Origin: GCA-002726655 sp046582185
Lineage (GTDB): Bacteria > Pseudomonadota > Gammaproteobacteria > Pseudomonadales > Azotimanducaceae
Length of the DNA: 64,000 nucleotides
Direction: 5' to 3'
NCBI GenBank assembly: GCA_046582185.1
Contig: JAYGEX010000012.1
Span: 1-64,000 of the forward strand
The position numbers were made by a program, and so were the translations under genes. Below the pieces are notes generated by a model that saw only the letters and a program-made list of their open reading frames with translations, had not been told where the DNA came from and searched no databases. Positions within the stretch are counted from its first letter, which is position 1, and each line of letters begins with the position of its first letter. This document shows, piece after piece, positions 35,132 through 44,040 of the stretch.

Positions 35132-36481
35132 TCAGCTTGCAGATAAAAGACCTGCTGCAATTCGCCTCTGATTCTCTATCAGTAATCCTAAATCACCGGC
35201 AACCAATTCCCCATCAGTGACACGCCACTCGCCTTTAATCATTACGTGTTCCGCCCGATGAGCACCACATAACACCAGAGCAGCAACTGGATCGCCCGAG
35301 CCTGCAAATCTCGGCTCGTCCAGGCTGAATAGAGCGAGGTCTGCCTGCTTGCCAACAGCGATTTCCCCAATGTCAGATCTGCTCATCAAACGTGCGCCGC
35401 CAGTGGTTGCGAGTCTCAGGGAGTCTTCATGGCTCACATTGGCGGAGCCATATCTGAGTCGTTGTAATAGGAATGCCTGCCTGACCTCTTGAATAAGGTT
35501 TGAGCAGTCATTCGATGCAGAACCATCCACTCCGAGGCCGACCGGGCATCCGGCAGCTTCAAGATCCGACACTGGACATAAACCTGAGGCAAGCAACATG
35601 TTTGATCCGGGGCAATGAGAGATCGCCGTTCCTGCCTCGCCAAGGCGCTTGATTTCAGTTTCAGTAAAATGAATGCCATGAGCTAGCCATACATCATCAT
35701 CAAGCCAGGCAACACTTTCGAGGTAATCAAGCGGTCGTAATCCAAACATTTCGATGCAGAATTGGTTCTCGTCCTGGGTTTCCGCCAGGTGGGTATGTAG
35801 CATGACACTGTATTGCCGGGCAAGTGTGCTGCTATCGCGCATCAACTCAGTTGTGACGGAAAAGGGTGAGCAAGGAGCCAGTGCGATCTGGATCATCGAG
35901 CCTTCTTTACCGTCATGATATGCCTTGATGACTCTTTCACTGTCATTCAATATTGTTTCGGCGGATTGCACAACTTCGTTGGGGGGTAGTCCACCCTGGT
36001 CTTTGCCCAGACTCATCGATCCCCGGGTCAGGAGGACGCGCATGCCAACCTTGTTGGCTGCTTCTGCCTGGCAATCGATGGCGTTGGCTGTCTTGTCACT
36101 GAATACATAATGATGGTCTGCTGCAGTAGTACAGCCGGAAAGTAATAGTTCGGTAAGCGCGAGCTCGCTTGAAATCGAGATTGCTTCTTCCGTCAGATTC
36201 GCCCATATCGGGTACAAGCTGACAAGCCAGTCAAAGAGCTCTTTATTGAGGGCATTCGGAAATGCCCTGGTCAGCGTTTGATAGAAGTGATGATGGCAAT
36301 TGATGAGCCCGGGCAGTAAGACACACCCGGTGGCGTCGAAGGTCGAATCGTATTTTGTTGTTGGTGAACCGCCTAAGGGAATCAGCTCAGTGACAATGTC
36401 ACCATCAATGACAATCCCACCATTGGCATTGGATCCATTTGCTGTCCAGGTGCGTAGGGGGTTCTTAATCCAGGTTTTCAT
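35132..36481 (-). CDS. 8-oxoguanine deaminase-like amidohydrolase
   Basis: This is a zinc-type aminohydrolase of 449 residues in the AtzB/TrzN/8-oxoguanine deaminase branch. Motifs are P-G-L-I-N-C-H-H-H-F-Y-Q-T-L-T-R-A (metal His and the characteristic F-Y-Q-T-L-T-R-A), H-T-H-L-A-E-T-x-x-E, H-G-I-H-F and V-G-L-G-V-D-G-S-A-S-N-D. The H-H-H-F-Y-Q-T-L-T-R-A segment matches known 8-oxoguanine deaminases, which convert 8-oxoguanine to urate. That reaction would feed the urate pathway encoded at 49555-53514. I used the ATG (M-K-T-W) rather than a TTG three codons upstream. Confidence 0.85.
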   Translation of the reverse strand: MKTWIKNPLRTWTANGSNANGGIVIDGDIVTELIPLGGSPTTKYDSTFDATGCVLLPGLINCHHHFYQTLTRAFPNALNKELFDWLVSLYPIWANLTEEAISISSELALTELLLSGCTTAADHHYVFSDKTANAIDCQAEAANKVGMRVLLTRGSMSLGKDQGGLPPNEVVQSAETILNDSERVIKAYHDGKEGSMIQIALAPCSPFSVTTELMRDSSTLARQYSVMLHTHLAETQDENQFCIEMFGLRPLDYLESVAWLDDDVWLAHGIHFTETEIKRLGEAGTAISHCPGSNMLLASGLCPVSDLEAAGCPVGLGVDGSASNDCSNLIQEVRQAFLLQRLRYGSANVSHEDSLRLATTGGARLMSRSDIGEIAVGKQADLALFSLDEPRFAGSGDPVAALVLCGAHRAEHVMIKGEWRVTDGELVAGDLGLLIENQRRIAAGLLSAS

Positions 36482-36560
36482 GGTGCCCAATTCTACTGAT
36501 ACTCCGAATTAATTAGTATCGAAATGTGTAGTGAGAGAAATCTGTTAGCGAGTTTTTTGA

Positions 36561-36599
36561 AGGTGTGATTCGAGTGCGTGTTTCGAGAGTGTATTTCGA
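36561..36599. repeat. Short tandem repeat, 13-bp unit x3
   Basis: Three 13-base units end in TTCGA (consensus about GNGTGTNTTTCGA), with a fourth partial copy after them. They lie downstream of the methyltransferase-like gene's terminator, in the leader of the deaminase gene. Confidence 0.55.
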
Positions 36600-36624
36600 G
36601 GGTGTGCTGGGTGATAACAACGCG

Positions 36625-36666
36625 AAAGAAAAAATCAGGCGGAGTAGCTTAGATACTCCGCCTGAT
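36625..36666 (-). terminator. Rho-independent terminator of the methyltransferase-like gene
   Basis: A perfect 13-bp stem (ATCAGGCGGAGTA and its complement) with a 7-base loop stands directly after the stop of the minus-strand gene. Read on that strand it is followed by a T-rich tract (TTTTTCTTTC). Confidence 0.93.
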
Positions 36667-36672
36667 CAATAC

Positions 36673-37440
36673 TCAGGGTTTGGTGAGCTTCAACAAAAAT
36701 CGATCAGTTTTGCCGCGCACGCCCGGTGCAAATACACTCGTTGAGCCATCATCGTCTGAATTACTCAACAGGTCACTCTCTTCTACTTCGAAGCCGAGCT
36801 TTGCAGCAAGTTCCAGCGCCTGGGCCATCTGCATTCGATGCAACTTGGCATTGTCAGCCCCTGCATTGCCATTGTGATCTATGATGCCAAGGACGCCGCC
36901 TGATTTTAACAGGCCCTTGATTGTCACGAGTGCACTGTATGCATTCTCCGGTGAGTTGTTATAGATGTCATGCAAATTAAGCGCGGTTAAAGCGGCATCC
37001 AAGGAACCGGCTTCAATACCAAGATCGCTAATTTCCTTGTCCAGGCGTTTCACATTTGGCAAGCGATTATTGGCAAGTCTTGCGGTCATTGCCTTATCGT
37101 TTGCACCATAGCGAAACTGAAGTACACGGGCGGGATTTTGAGCATACACAGTGCCTTGTCCAGCCACTGCATAGGAAAGAACTTCTGTGTAATAACCTCC
37201 AGCAGCGATCAGATCAAGTACTGACATGCCTTCCTTGATATCCAGGAATTTGATGACTTCAGCGGGTTGTCGACCGGCATCTCGTCCTTTTTCTGCATCT
37301 GACCGATCACCAGCTTGAAGTTTTGCGGCAAGTGCCTGGGCATCTACGCCTTTGTCCATCATGTCCAACTCGGCACAAGCTGTAACTGTAAATAGCAATA
37401 TGAGACTTGCGATCGTAAATCTTAAATCCGGAAATTTCAT
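36673..37440 (-). CDS. Lipoprotein with class I methyltransferase-like domain (COG4798 type)
   Basis: This 255-residue protein starts with a signal peptide ending in the lipobox V-T-A-C (C22), so it is predicted to be exported and lipid-anchored. The remainder resembles a Rossmann methyltransferase. The motif I region reads V-L-D-L-I-A-A-G-G-Y-Y-T-E-V-L, altered from the usual G-x-G-x-G, followed by N-L-H-D-I-Y-N and I-I-D-H-N-G. SAM is not known to be available outside the cytoplasm, so the activity is puzzling. I chose the ATG giving a proper signal peptide; a longer frame has 43 extra residues. Confidence 0.8.
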   Translation of the reverse strand: MKFPDLRFTIASLILLFTVTACAELDMMDKGVDAQALAAKLQAGDRSDAEKGRDAGRQPAEVIKFLDIKEGMSVLDLIAAGGYYTEVLSYAVAGQGTVYAQNPARVLQFRYGANDKAMTARLANNRLPNVKRLDKEISDLGIEAGSLDAALTALNLHDIYNNSPENAYSALVTIKGLLKSGGVLGIIDHNGNAGADNAKLHRMQMAQALELAAKLGFEVEESDLLSNSDDDGSTSVFAPGVRGKTDRFLLKLTKP

Positions 37441-37802
37441 TCGTCGCCCATGGAAATGATTAATGAATGGCGACTTTACTTCCTTCGCCGGTGAAAAGCC
37501 CCAAAAACAAGGTGAATATTCAGTGAGGCAGGTCGGATGGCTACTTCTAGTCATCAAGAGCCGAGTCACTAAGAGTCAGACAACTGTCGTAACCATGGGT
37601 GTGATTCTCCGTAGGTTAATGAGAAGGAGGGCATGTCGTTATTGTCTGAATACACTTCCTTATAACCTCCCAGTTCCTCTAATAACAAACTGCAAGGCGT
37701 TGGACAATTCTGTCTGATGGTGAATACTTGTCGAAGGAATTGCTGTTGCCCTAAGCCCTCACTGCTCCACTTACCATTGTTTATAGGTATCGAGAGAATC
37801 AG
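37441..37802. other. Intergenic stretch without a recognisable feature
   Basis: I see no credible coding frame, RNA gene or repeat here. It separates the divergent methyltransferase-like and EAL-HDOD genes and should contain both promoters. Confidence 0.5.
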
Positions 37803-38971
37803 ATGAGTGAAGAACTCGCGAAGACAGGTTTGGATCGACCGTTGGGCCCCGTAATGGTCGGGTCTCCAGTCTATGATGAATGTCTGGATGTCGTTGCCTA
37901 CAAGATTCTGTACAAGGATCCGGATGAGTTCAAAAGATCGCTTTTGCGTGATGCTGATCCTCCATTTTTAGATCTATTGGGTGAACACACCAGTGTTTAT
38001 GACGGAAGTAAGATCACTAGCCTCCCTGCGTACATTCGATTACCGCTTGAGGTTGCAAGTGAACTATGTAGATCTGCTAACGGCGACGAAATTGTAATTG
38101 AAGTAAATTGTGGTCAACGAGAAGTTGAAGAGTTCTTACCTGTCGTAAAAAATCTGCTGGATCAGGGGTTCAAGGTTTCACTAGCGAATTATCTTGGTCG
38201 GAACTATGAAGAACTCTTGCCGCTTATTGCTTCGCTTACAAGTGTTCAGGTAGACGTACAAGGTCTGAAGGTAGAAGAGATCAGGTCGCAAATTTTGCGG
38301 GTTCGCAATGACGATAAGCTGATGGTGCTGGCTGAAAATGTTACAACTACAAAGTTGTTTGATGATTGTGTTGGGATTTGATCTCTTCCATGGTCAGTTT
38401 CTTGAAAACCCCAAGAATCTGAATGAGGGTAAACTTGGCGTAAATCAAACGGCGATTCTGAAGTTGATCGCAGAACTACAAAGGCCTGACGCGACGCCAA
38501 AATCGATTCAAGACATTGTTCAGGTAGGCCCGATACTAAGATAAATTGTTAACAATTGTCAATTCTACGGCGTTCTCACTTGTCCGGCGTTTAGATTCCA
38601 TAGCAGAAACTATTATTATGCTGGGACTCAATCAACTTAGACAATTGGCAATTGTGGTGACTATAGGCAGACAGTCGGCAAAACCAAGAGAGCTCTATCG
38701 CTCGATGCTGATGCGAGGCCGAATGTGTGAAGCCATAGCCAAGATGAACAATTCGCGAAACGAAAGTGCCTACTTTTTGGCGGGAATCCTGTCCGTTTTA
38801 CATGTACTCTTGGATACGACGCCAGGCAATTTGCTTCGGCAAATTTCCGTGGCTGATATCGTCAAGTCGGCAGTGATTTCCGGCGAAGGTTTCATAGGGG
38901 AGGTATTAGTGAATGTCTGCAATTATGGAGAAGGAAGGTGGGATAAGTTGCCAATAGATATTGATATCTAA
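37803..38971 (+). pseudogene. EAL-HDOD (YuxH-type) signalling protein, broken by two frameshifts
   Basis: Three consecutive frames add up to one protein. The first (192 codons) is a degenerate EAL-like domain (D-V-V-A-Y-K-I-L-Y, then I-E-V-N where EAL would be). It runs out near 38375, and the next frame continues with L-G-F-D-L-F-H-G-Q-F-L-E-N-P, the end of an EAL domain. A second break near 38541 shifts to L-L-T-I-V-N-S-T-A-F, the core of an HDOD domain that runs to 38971. Both breaks are net +1 in the reading frame and not at long homopolymers. Intact relatives act in two-component-like signalling. Confidence 0.8.
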
Positions 38972-39382
38972 CAGTATCAAATTGCGTACATGGCAAGTCG
39001 CCCCTGGGTTAATAATATGCGGGGTTTCATGATCTCTGGCTAGCGTTTGTCAATGGCAGGTTCCGAGGTAGCTGATTGTGGTGCAGGCATGAATAACATT
39101 TTGTGTATGTTCAGTCTGTTCTTCGAATGAGCAATTCTTTGGCGCCGATTGAATGGATATCTAATAGACTCTTTGAAGTTGAAGAGTGACTCTGAGTTTT
39201 CATTGGTCCAAATACATACCTTGCCATCGATCTCAAGATGGTGGCGAGGTGGTGTGAGTCACTTGATTATTTCATATTCAAGTGACACCATTCCGGACCT
39301 AATTGATATCCAGATCAGGGCACAATGCCACGGCATATAGAGAGATCAGCAGTAGAGTGGCGCTAATATTTCGGAGAAAAAA
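38972..39382. other. Intergenic stretch, one imperfect hairpin
   Basis: No coding frame is convincing. A 9-bp inverted repeat (GTCACTTGA, 39258-39266, with its complement at 39278-39286) could form a hairpin but lacks a T-tract. Confidence 0.4.
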
Positions 39383-40249
39383 ATGACCGACATTAAACCA
39401 ATCCTGGGGAACTTTGGTGCTGATATCATTGGCGTGGATCTCAATACTATTACGGATGCCGACTTTGAACTCATTTATCAGGCCTGGCTCGACCACGGCG
39501 TTTTAAGAATCTGTGGCCAGCAGCTTGATGAAGATGGATTGCAACAATTTAGCGAGCGATTCGGACCTCTTGAAGAAATGCCTTATGGGCGTCTTTCCGA
39601 GGAACTTAAGAAAAAGATCAAGAATATCTACGTCACCGTAATTTCCAACATTATTGAAAACGGCAGGCCAATTGGAGGTCTGGGTAGTTCTGAGGCGACA
39701 TGGCATTCCGATATGACCTATGTTGAGATGCCGCCGCCTGCGAGTGTGTTGTTAGGCGTAGAGATACCTCAAGCAGGCGGAGATACCTGGTTCGCAGATC
39801 AATATGCGGCCTATGAGGCACTTCCCGAAGAACTTAAAAAGCGTATCGAAAATCTCAGTATTAAACACGATGCAGCACATACCAGCGTTGGTAAACTGCG
39901 GCCGGGGTTTGAATCATTTGATACGCCTGAGCAAGCCCCAGGCGCGATACACCCCATCATCAGCACCCATAGTGAAACTGGAAAGAAGTGCGTTTACTTA
40001 GGGCGCCGGGAATGGGCTTGTATTGTCGGCCTTAACCCAGCAACAAGTGAAGCACTGCTTGACGAGTTATGGCAGTACGCGGCAATGGAAGAACACGTTA
40101 TCAGACACCAGTGGCATCCGGGTGATGTCATCATTTGGGACAATCGCTGCGTATTGCATAGGCGGGATGATATCGACCCCAAGGATCGCCGCCTTATGCG
40201 GCGCTGTCAGGTATTGCAAAGGGAAATCGAGGAAAGCTCAGTGGCCTGA
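39383..40249 (+). CDS. TauD/TfdA-family 2-oxoglutarate dioxygenase
   Basis: This is an Fe(II)/2-oxoglutarate-dependent oxygenase of 288 residues. The triad is H108-x-D110 (W-H-S-D-M-T-Y) and H259 (N-R-C-V-L-H-R-R), with a following arginine (R-R-L-M-R-R) that binds 2-oxoglutarate. W-D-N-R-C-V-L-H is the family hallmark. Members hydroxylate taurine, alkyl sulfates, aryloxyacetates and other small anions; no sulfonate transporter is adjacent, so the substrate is open. GGAGAAAAAA precedes the ATG. Confidence 0.92.
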   Translation: MTDIKPILGNFGADIIGVDLNTITDADFELIYQAWLDHGVLRICGQQLDEDGLQQFSERFGPLEEMPYGRLSEELKKKIKNIYVTVISNIIENGRPIGGLGSSEATWHSDMTYVEMPPPASVLLGVEIPQAGGDTWFADQYAAYEALPEELKKRIENLSIKHDAAHTSVGKLRPGFESFDTPEQAPGAIHPIISTHSETGKKCVYLGRREWACIVGLNPATSEALLDELWQYAAMEEHVIRHQWHPGDVIIWDNRCVLHRRDDIDPKDRRLMRRCQVLQREIEESSVA

Positions 40250-40271
40250 ATGTAAGCGATAGATATCTCCC

Positions 40272-40760
40272 TTGAATAGCAATTTGCTCACCCGGCTTTA
40301 CACAAACTCAGACTGGGATGAAGTCAGAATCATTCATGATTTGGCACGCCCAATCGAACTGGAAGGTTCCTGCGACCCGAGGGCATTCGTTCCTCTGGCT
40401 GATGATGAAAAGGACCTGAAGGAATTTCAGCAGTGCCAAAAGCTGGTGGCTTGTCTGGATGATCGCATAACAGGATTCGTTGGAATTGATGGTGGCAGAA
40501 TTGGCTGGCTCTATGTTAATCCGGCGGACACGGGCTGCGGAATTGGTCGCTACCTTGTCCGGACAGCGTTAGATCGACTAAAAAATAAAGCCAGCGTTTA
40601 TGTTCTGGATGGTAACTCCCGCGCGATCAAACTTTATCAGAGCGAGGGATTCACCATCGTGAGTTCGTTTAAAAGTGACAATAATGGCTATACTTGCACT
40701 GTACTAAAAATGTCTGAACAGGGCGATTTCCTATCTCGTCGTAGGCGTCCCGTTCAATAG
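40272..40760 (+). CDS. GNAT-family acetyltransferase
   Basis: This 162-residue protein has the GNAT fold. G-W-L-Y-V-N-P-A-D-T-G-C-G-I-G-R-Y-L carries the acetyl-CoA pyrophosphate-binding loop, and A-I-K-L-Y-Q-S-E-G-F the late helix-strand motif. The start appears to be TTG, since no ATG lies nearby. It overlaps the 3' end of the convergent MutS-like gene by 30 bases. The acceptor substrate is unknown. Confidence 0.85.
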   Translation: MNSNLLTRLYTNSDWDEVRIIHDLARPIELEGSCDPRAFVPLADDEKDLKEFQQCQKLVACLDDRITGFVGIDGGRIGWLYVNPADTGCGIGRYLVRTALDRLKNKASVYVLDGNSRAIKLYQSEGFTIVSSFKSDNNGYTCTVLKMSEQGDFLSRRRRPVQ

Positions 40761-42131
40761 CTCAAATATTCCTTCCTCTTCTAGAACGCGCATACCCAGT
40801 CGTTGGTTGGATACACCTTTGCGTAGACGGTAATCAAAACGTAAGCGCTCCTCTCGTTCTTCCGCATCAAAATATCTGTAGTCGATTTGATCGGCGGCAT
40901 TCAGTTGTTCGCTTAGCTCAATCAGGTGGGAGGAGAACATGAACAGGCAATCTTCTTTGGTCGCGAAACCTTCCATGATCGCAAGCGATGCATCAAACGC
41001 GTCCTTAATATTGGTCCCCTTGAAAGGTTCGTCCATAAGTGCGACCACACGATAACCATCTGCAACTGCCTGGGCGACTGCCTTTACGCGTAGGGCCTCC
41101 GCTCTGAAATAGCTGACTCCACTGCTGAGATTGTCGTTGAGCGAAATTGAACTGAACAATCTTTGTGCCGGAACGAAACAGAAGCTGCGGGCGGGTACCC
41201 CCATACCGAGGTGTGCCAGGTAATATGCTGTGGCAAATGCTCGCAGATAAGTTGTTTTGCCGGCCATGTTCGGTCCGGTCAGAAAAAGCAGTCGGTGCTC
41301 CTGGTCAAGCTTGACAGGATTAGCAACCGGGTTCTGCAAAAGGGGGTGTACCAGGCCCTCAGCTATTACGCGGAACGATCCTTCCTCAATTTCGGGCATA
41401 AAAAACCCGTTAGATATAGTGACGTCTGCCATCGCAACCAGTGCGTCTATCTCGAAGACGAGTTGCAGTAGTCGAAGTATCGTTGATTTTTCGTGTAAGC
41501 GGAATATTTGATCCAGGCGCAGGATTCCCCAGGGCCATCCTCCTATCTTGCCTTTTGGAACCCCGGACAATTTTGTACGGGCGAGTAATGCATGCATTTC
41601 TTCGAACAAAGGGCTTAGTTCACCGGCAGGAGAAGCGAGTTCCGCTTGATCGAGGAAACTTCGCAGGCCCTGAACCAGTTCGCTAGTGAAATTAACCCCA
41701 AGCACGATATTTATATAGTGGCGGTCATGGGTGGACCACAGCGATAGGGCCCCTAAGCCAAATTCCAGTGTATTGTCAGGTACTACAATTGGCAGCGCAT
41801 CGCGCGCATAGTGGTCCACGCGGTTGGCGGTATAAGCGGACGGCATGTTTTCAAATGTTTGTCGCCGCGCAAGAATAAACGAAAGGGCATCCTGCGTGTC
41901 TTGTATGTAAGCGGCATTTGACCACGGGCGCTCCATTCGCCGCCGTAATATCCTGGCGCCACCATCGGTCTGGGTAAGATTGCAAAATCGGAAGAGGCTC
42001 GTTCCACCTGTTTCTGATTTGAATATTTCCAGATCTTTTAGCGTATGTTCGTCAAGAAGTAAGTAGTCGGATTCTGTTTGGCTATGGGTGGAGGCTTGCG
42101 ATTCTGAAGGCGGGGCAACAACCATAGACAT
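40731..42131 (-). CDS. MutS-family ATPase lacking the mismatch-recognition domains
   Basis: At 466 residues this is about half the size of MutS. It has the core/clamp helical part and the C-terminal ATPase: L-T-G-P-N-M-A-G-K-T-T-Y (Walker A), S-S-I-S-L-N-D-N-L-S-S-G-V-S-Y-F (signature loop), A-L-M-D-E-P-F-K-G-T-N (Walker B) and F-S-S-H-L. The N-terminal mismatch-binding domain is absent. Such short MutS-like ATPases are widespread but poorly characterised. The ATG chosen has GGAGAGGAC just upstream; a longer frame adds 13 residues. Confidence 0.88.
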   Translation of the reverse strand: MSMVVAPPSESQASTHSQTESDYLLLDEHTLKDLEIFKSETGGTSLFRFCNLTQTDGGARILRRRMERPWSNAAYIQDTQDALSFILARRQTFENMPSAYTANRVDHYARDALPIVVPDNTLEFGLGALSLWSTHDRHYINIVLGVNFTSELVQGLRSFLDQAELASPAGELSPLFEEMHALLARTKLSGVPKGKIGGWPWGILRLDQIFRLHEKSTILRLLQLVFEIDALVAMADVTISNGFFMPEIEEGSFRVIAEGLVHPLLQNPVANPVKLDQEHRLLFLTGPNMAGKTTYLRAFATAYYLAHLGMGVPARSFCFVPAQRLFSSISLNDNLSSGVSYFRAEALRVKAVAQAVADGYRVVALMDEPFKGTNIKDAFDASLAIMEGFATKEDCLFMFSSHLIELSEQLNAADQIDYRYFDAEEREERLRFDYRLRKGVSNQRLGMRVLEEEGIFELLNGTPTTR

Positions 42132-42488
42132 GTCCTCTCCGGAGAATTCTCGCAGCTTGCATAGGTGCAACTATATAGTGAACGACCCGTTCTCACTTCA
42201 AATTACACTGGAACTGCGCAGACAGGCCTTTGTATTCGGATGCGAGGTCTTCTACTGATTGCAAGCTGGGCACTTTGTTTAATAATACCCGAACGAGTCT
42301 TGCCCTGAAAGATTTCTTCGAGGGCCACCAGTATTGCGTAAATTGAACATTGCTTAAGTGTAAGAAGTTGATGGACGGTTAGTCGAATCCAATGGTAGGG
42401 TTCTGTAGGGATTGCTTGCTTTACAATTGTTAAAAACCTGAAATCAATCGTGTTGTTTTACACATTACTTATTAAGAGGAAGGTGAAG
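42132..42488. other. Intergenic stretch without a recognisable feature
   Basis: This is the divergent region between the MutS-like ATPase and the VOC gene. I found no repeat, RNA gene or convincing coding frame. Confidence 0.4.
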
Positions 42489-42859
42489 ATGGCCAGGGTA
42501 AGATACATCGTAGATGACGTTGAAGTGGCTGGTGACTTCTACGTTTCAAATTTGGGATTCAGCGTTAAAAAAAATTTGGTCCTGCAATTGCAATCCTGGT
42601 TCGTGATGATTTGACACTATTGGTTTCCGGACCGAAAGCATCGGCCTCATTGCCAATGCTTGAGGGTACCGTGCCCAGTCCGGGAGGAGGCTGGAACAGA
42701 TACCTCCTGGACTTCGATGATCTAGAATCCGTGGTTCAAAGCCTCAAAGCAAATGGCGTCAAATTCAGAAATTACATTTTGGATGGAGTCGGCGGCAGAC
42801 AGATCATTTGTGAAGACCCATTTGGCAGTGTCATTGAGCTGACTCAGGCACCTTCTTAG
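42489..42859 (+). pseudogene. VOC (glyoxalase/bleomycin-resistance fold) gene with a frameshift at an A8 run
   Basis: An ATG with AGGAAGGTGAAG upstream opens a frame reading R-Y-I-V-D-D-V-E-V-A-G-D-F-Y-V-S-N-L-G-F, the N-terminal strand and helix of a VOC domain. After the A8 run at 42567-42574 it degenerates and stops. A -1 shift in that run continues into F-G-P-A-I-A-I-L-V-R-D-D and on to I-C-E-D-P-F-G-S-V-I-E-L-T-Q, the canonical C-terminal strand. The joined product would be about 123 residues, the normal length. It is either a true frameshift, a sequencing error, or a slippage-rescued gene. Confidence 0.8.
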
Positions 42860-42979
42860 TCAATGGTCACTGGGACATTAATCAATTATGTTTTCCTGGA
42901 TCGCGATACTATCGTTGATAATTGCGAAGCTGGAACCTGTCTGCATCAGACAAATTGTCCAGACGCGGATTACTGGAAC

Positions 42980-43960
42980 ATGAAAATGAACTATGGATTT
43001 AGTCGACGTTTTAGTTGGGTGGTCGCTGCAGTATTTCTCATCCTGGCGTTCCCAGGTGTTCATCTCTACGCTGAGGCAAGACCAGAATCCAGAACGCGAT
43101 TGATTCTGCTCGGCACGGCGGGTGGACCCTCTATAAAGAAAGCCCGGGCGCAACCCGCGAGCGCTGTGATTGTTAATGACAGCGTTTATATAGTTGATGC
43201 AGGTAATGGTGTGGCGAGACAGATGGCGCTGGCCGGTATATCTGCTAAGAAACTTCGAGCTGTATTTATTACCCATAATCATACGGACCATGCTGCAGAT
43301 TATGGAACCTTGCTGCTTCGTTCGTGGCTGAGCGGCCTGTCAGAACCCGTCAACACCTTTGGGCCAAAGCCAATTGAGCAGATAACGGCAGCGTATATGC
43401 AATATATGGATTGGGAAATTAAGCTGAGAATTAGTGACGAAAATCGGATGCCATTTCAAGGCCTGGTTCGGGCGCATAACATCCTGCGGGATGGCGTTAT
43501 ATACAAAGATGAAAATGTAAAAGTCACTGCGTTTGAAGTGCCACATGGGGCGGCAAAGCCTTCATATGGGTTTCGTTTTGATACGCCTGACGGCTCCATT
43601 GTTTTTTCCGGCGATACCTCTCGTAGCGAGAGCCTGATCAAAGTCGCTGAGAATGCAGATGTCTTGGTTCATGAAGTACTCGCTCTTGCCGGTGTAGATG
43701 CTGCGGTCAATATCACTGACCCAGGCAATGAAGCCCTCAAACGCCATATTATTGATGCTCATACTGCTATCGAAGAGGTAGCCCGGATTGCTGTTGAAGC
43801 AAAAGTTAGAAAATTGGTGTTAAATCATTTCGTACCAACAGGGCTGCTGGCTTTTGATAGACCCGAAATTTGGGAGAAGCAGATAAGAAAGATTTACCAC
43901 GGAGATCTTGTGATTGGTCAGGACCTGATGGAAATCAAGATCGCGATGGATCGGAACTAG
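42980..43960 (+). CDS. Exported metallo-beta-lactamase-fold hydrolase
   Basis: This is a 326-residue enzyme with an N-terminal signal peptide (hydrophobic V-V-A-A-V-F-L-I-L-A-F, cleavage near L-Y-A). The metal motif is T-H99-N-H101-T-D103-H104, with later H-G-A-A, F-S-G-D-T and N-H-F-V-P residues. The RNase Z/arylsulfatase-like arrangement suggests a periplasmic esterase or phosphodiesterase. I chose the ATG that starts the signal peptide; a longer upstream frame has no family-like content. Confidence 0.85.
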   Translation: MKMNYGFSRRFSWVVAAVFLILAFPGVHLYAEARPESRTRLILLGTAGGPSIKKARAQPASAVIVNDSVYIVDAGNGVARQMALAGISAKKLRAVFITHNHTDHAADYGTLLLRSWLSGLSEPVNTFGPKPIEQITAAYMQYMDWEIKLRISDENRMPFQGLVRAHNILRDGVIYKDENVKVTAFEVPHGAAKPSYGFRFDTPDGSIVFSGDTSRSESLIKVAENADVLVHEVLALAGVDAAVNITDPGNEALKRHIIDAHTAIEEVARIAVEAKVRKLVLNHFVPTGLLAFDRPEIWEKQIRKIYHGDLVIGQDLMEIKIAMDRN

Positions 43961-44040
43961 CCCGGATAATTCACCAGTTCTTCTCGCGAGGGTGTAAGAC
44001 CACGTTATTCACTAATCAGAACTTCTGTGGTCGTCATTTT

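Noticed and set aside
39149..39340. Small frame in the 38972-39382 gap
   Set aside because: No ribosome site, no motif and a composition unlike neighbouring genes.
42190..42380. About 60 open codons on the minus strand upstream of the MutS-like gene
   Set aside because: No start codon, no ribosome site and no recognisable family; an open frame of this length is expected by chance.
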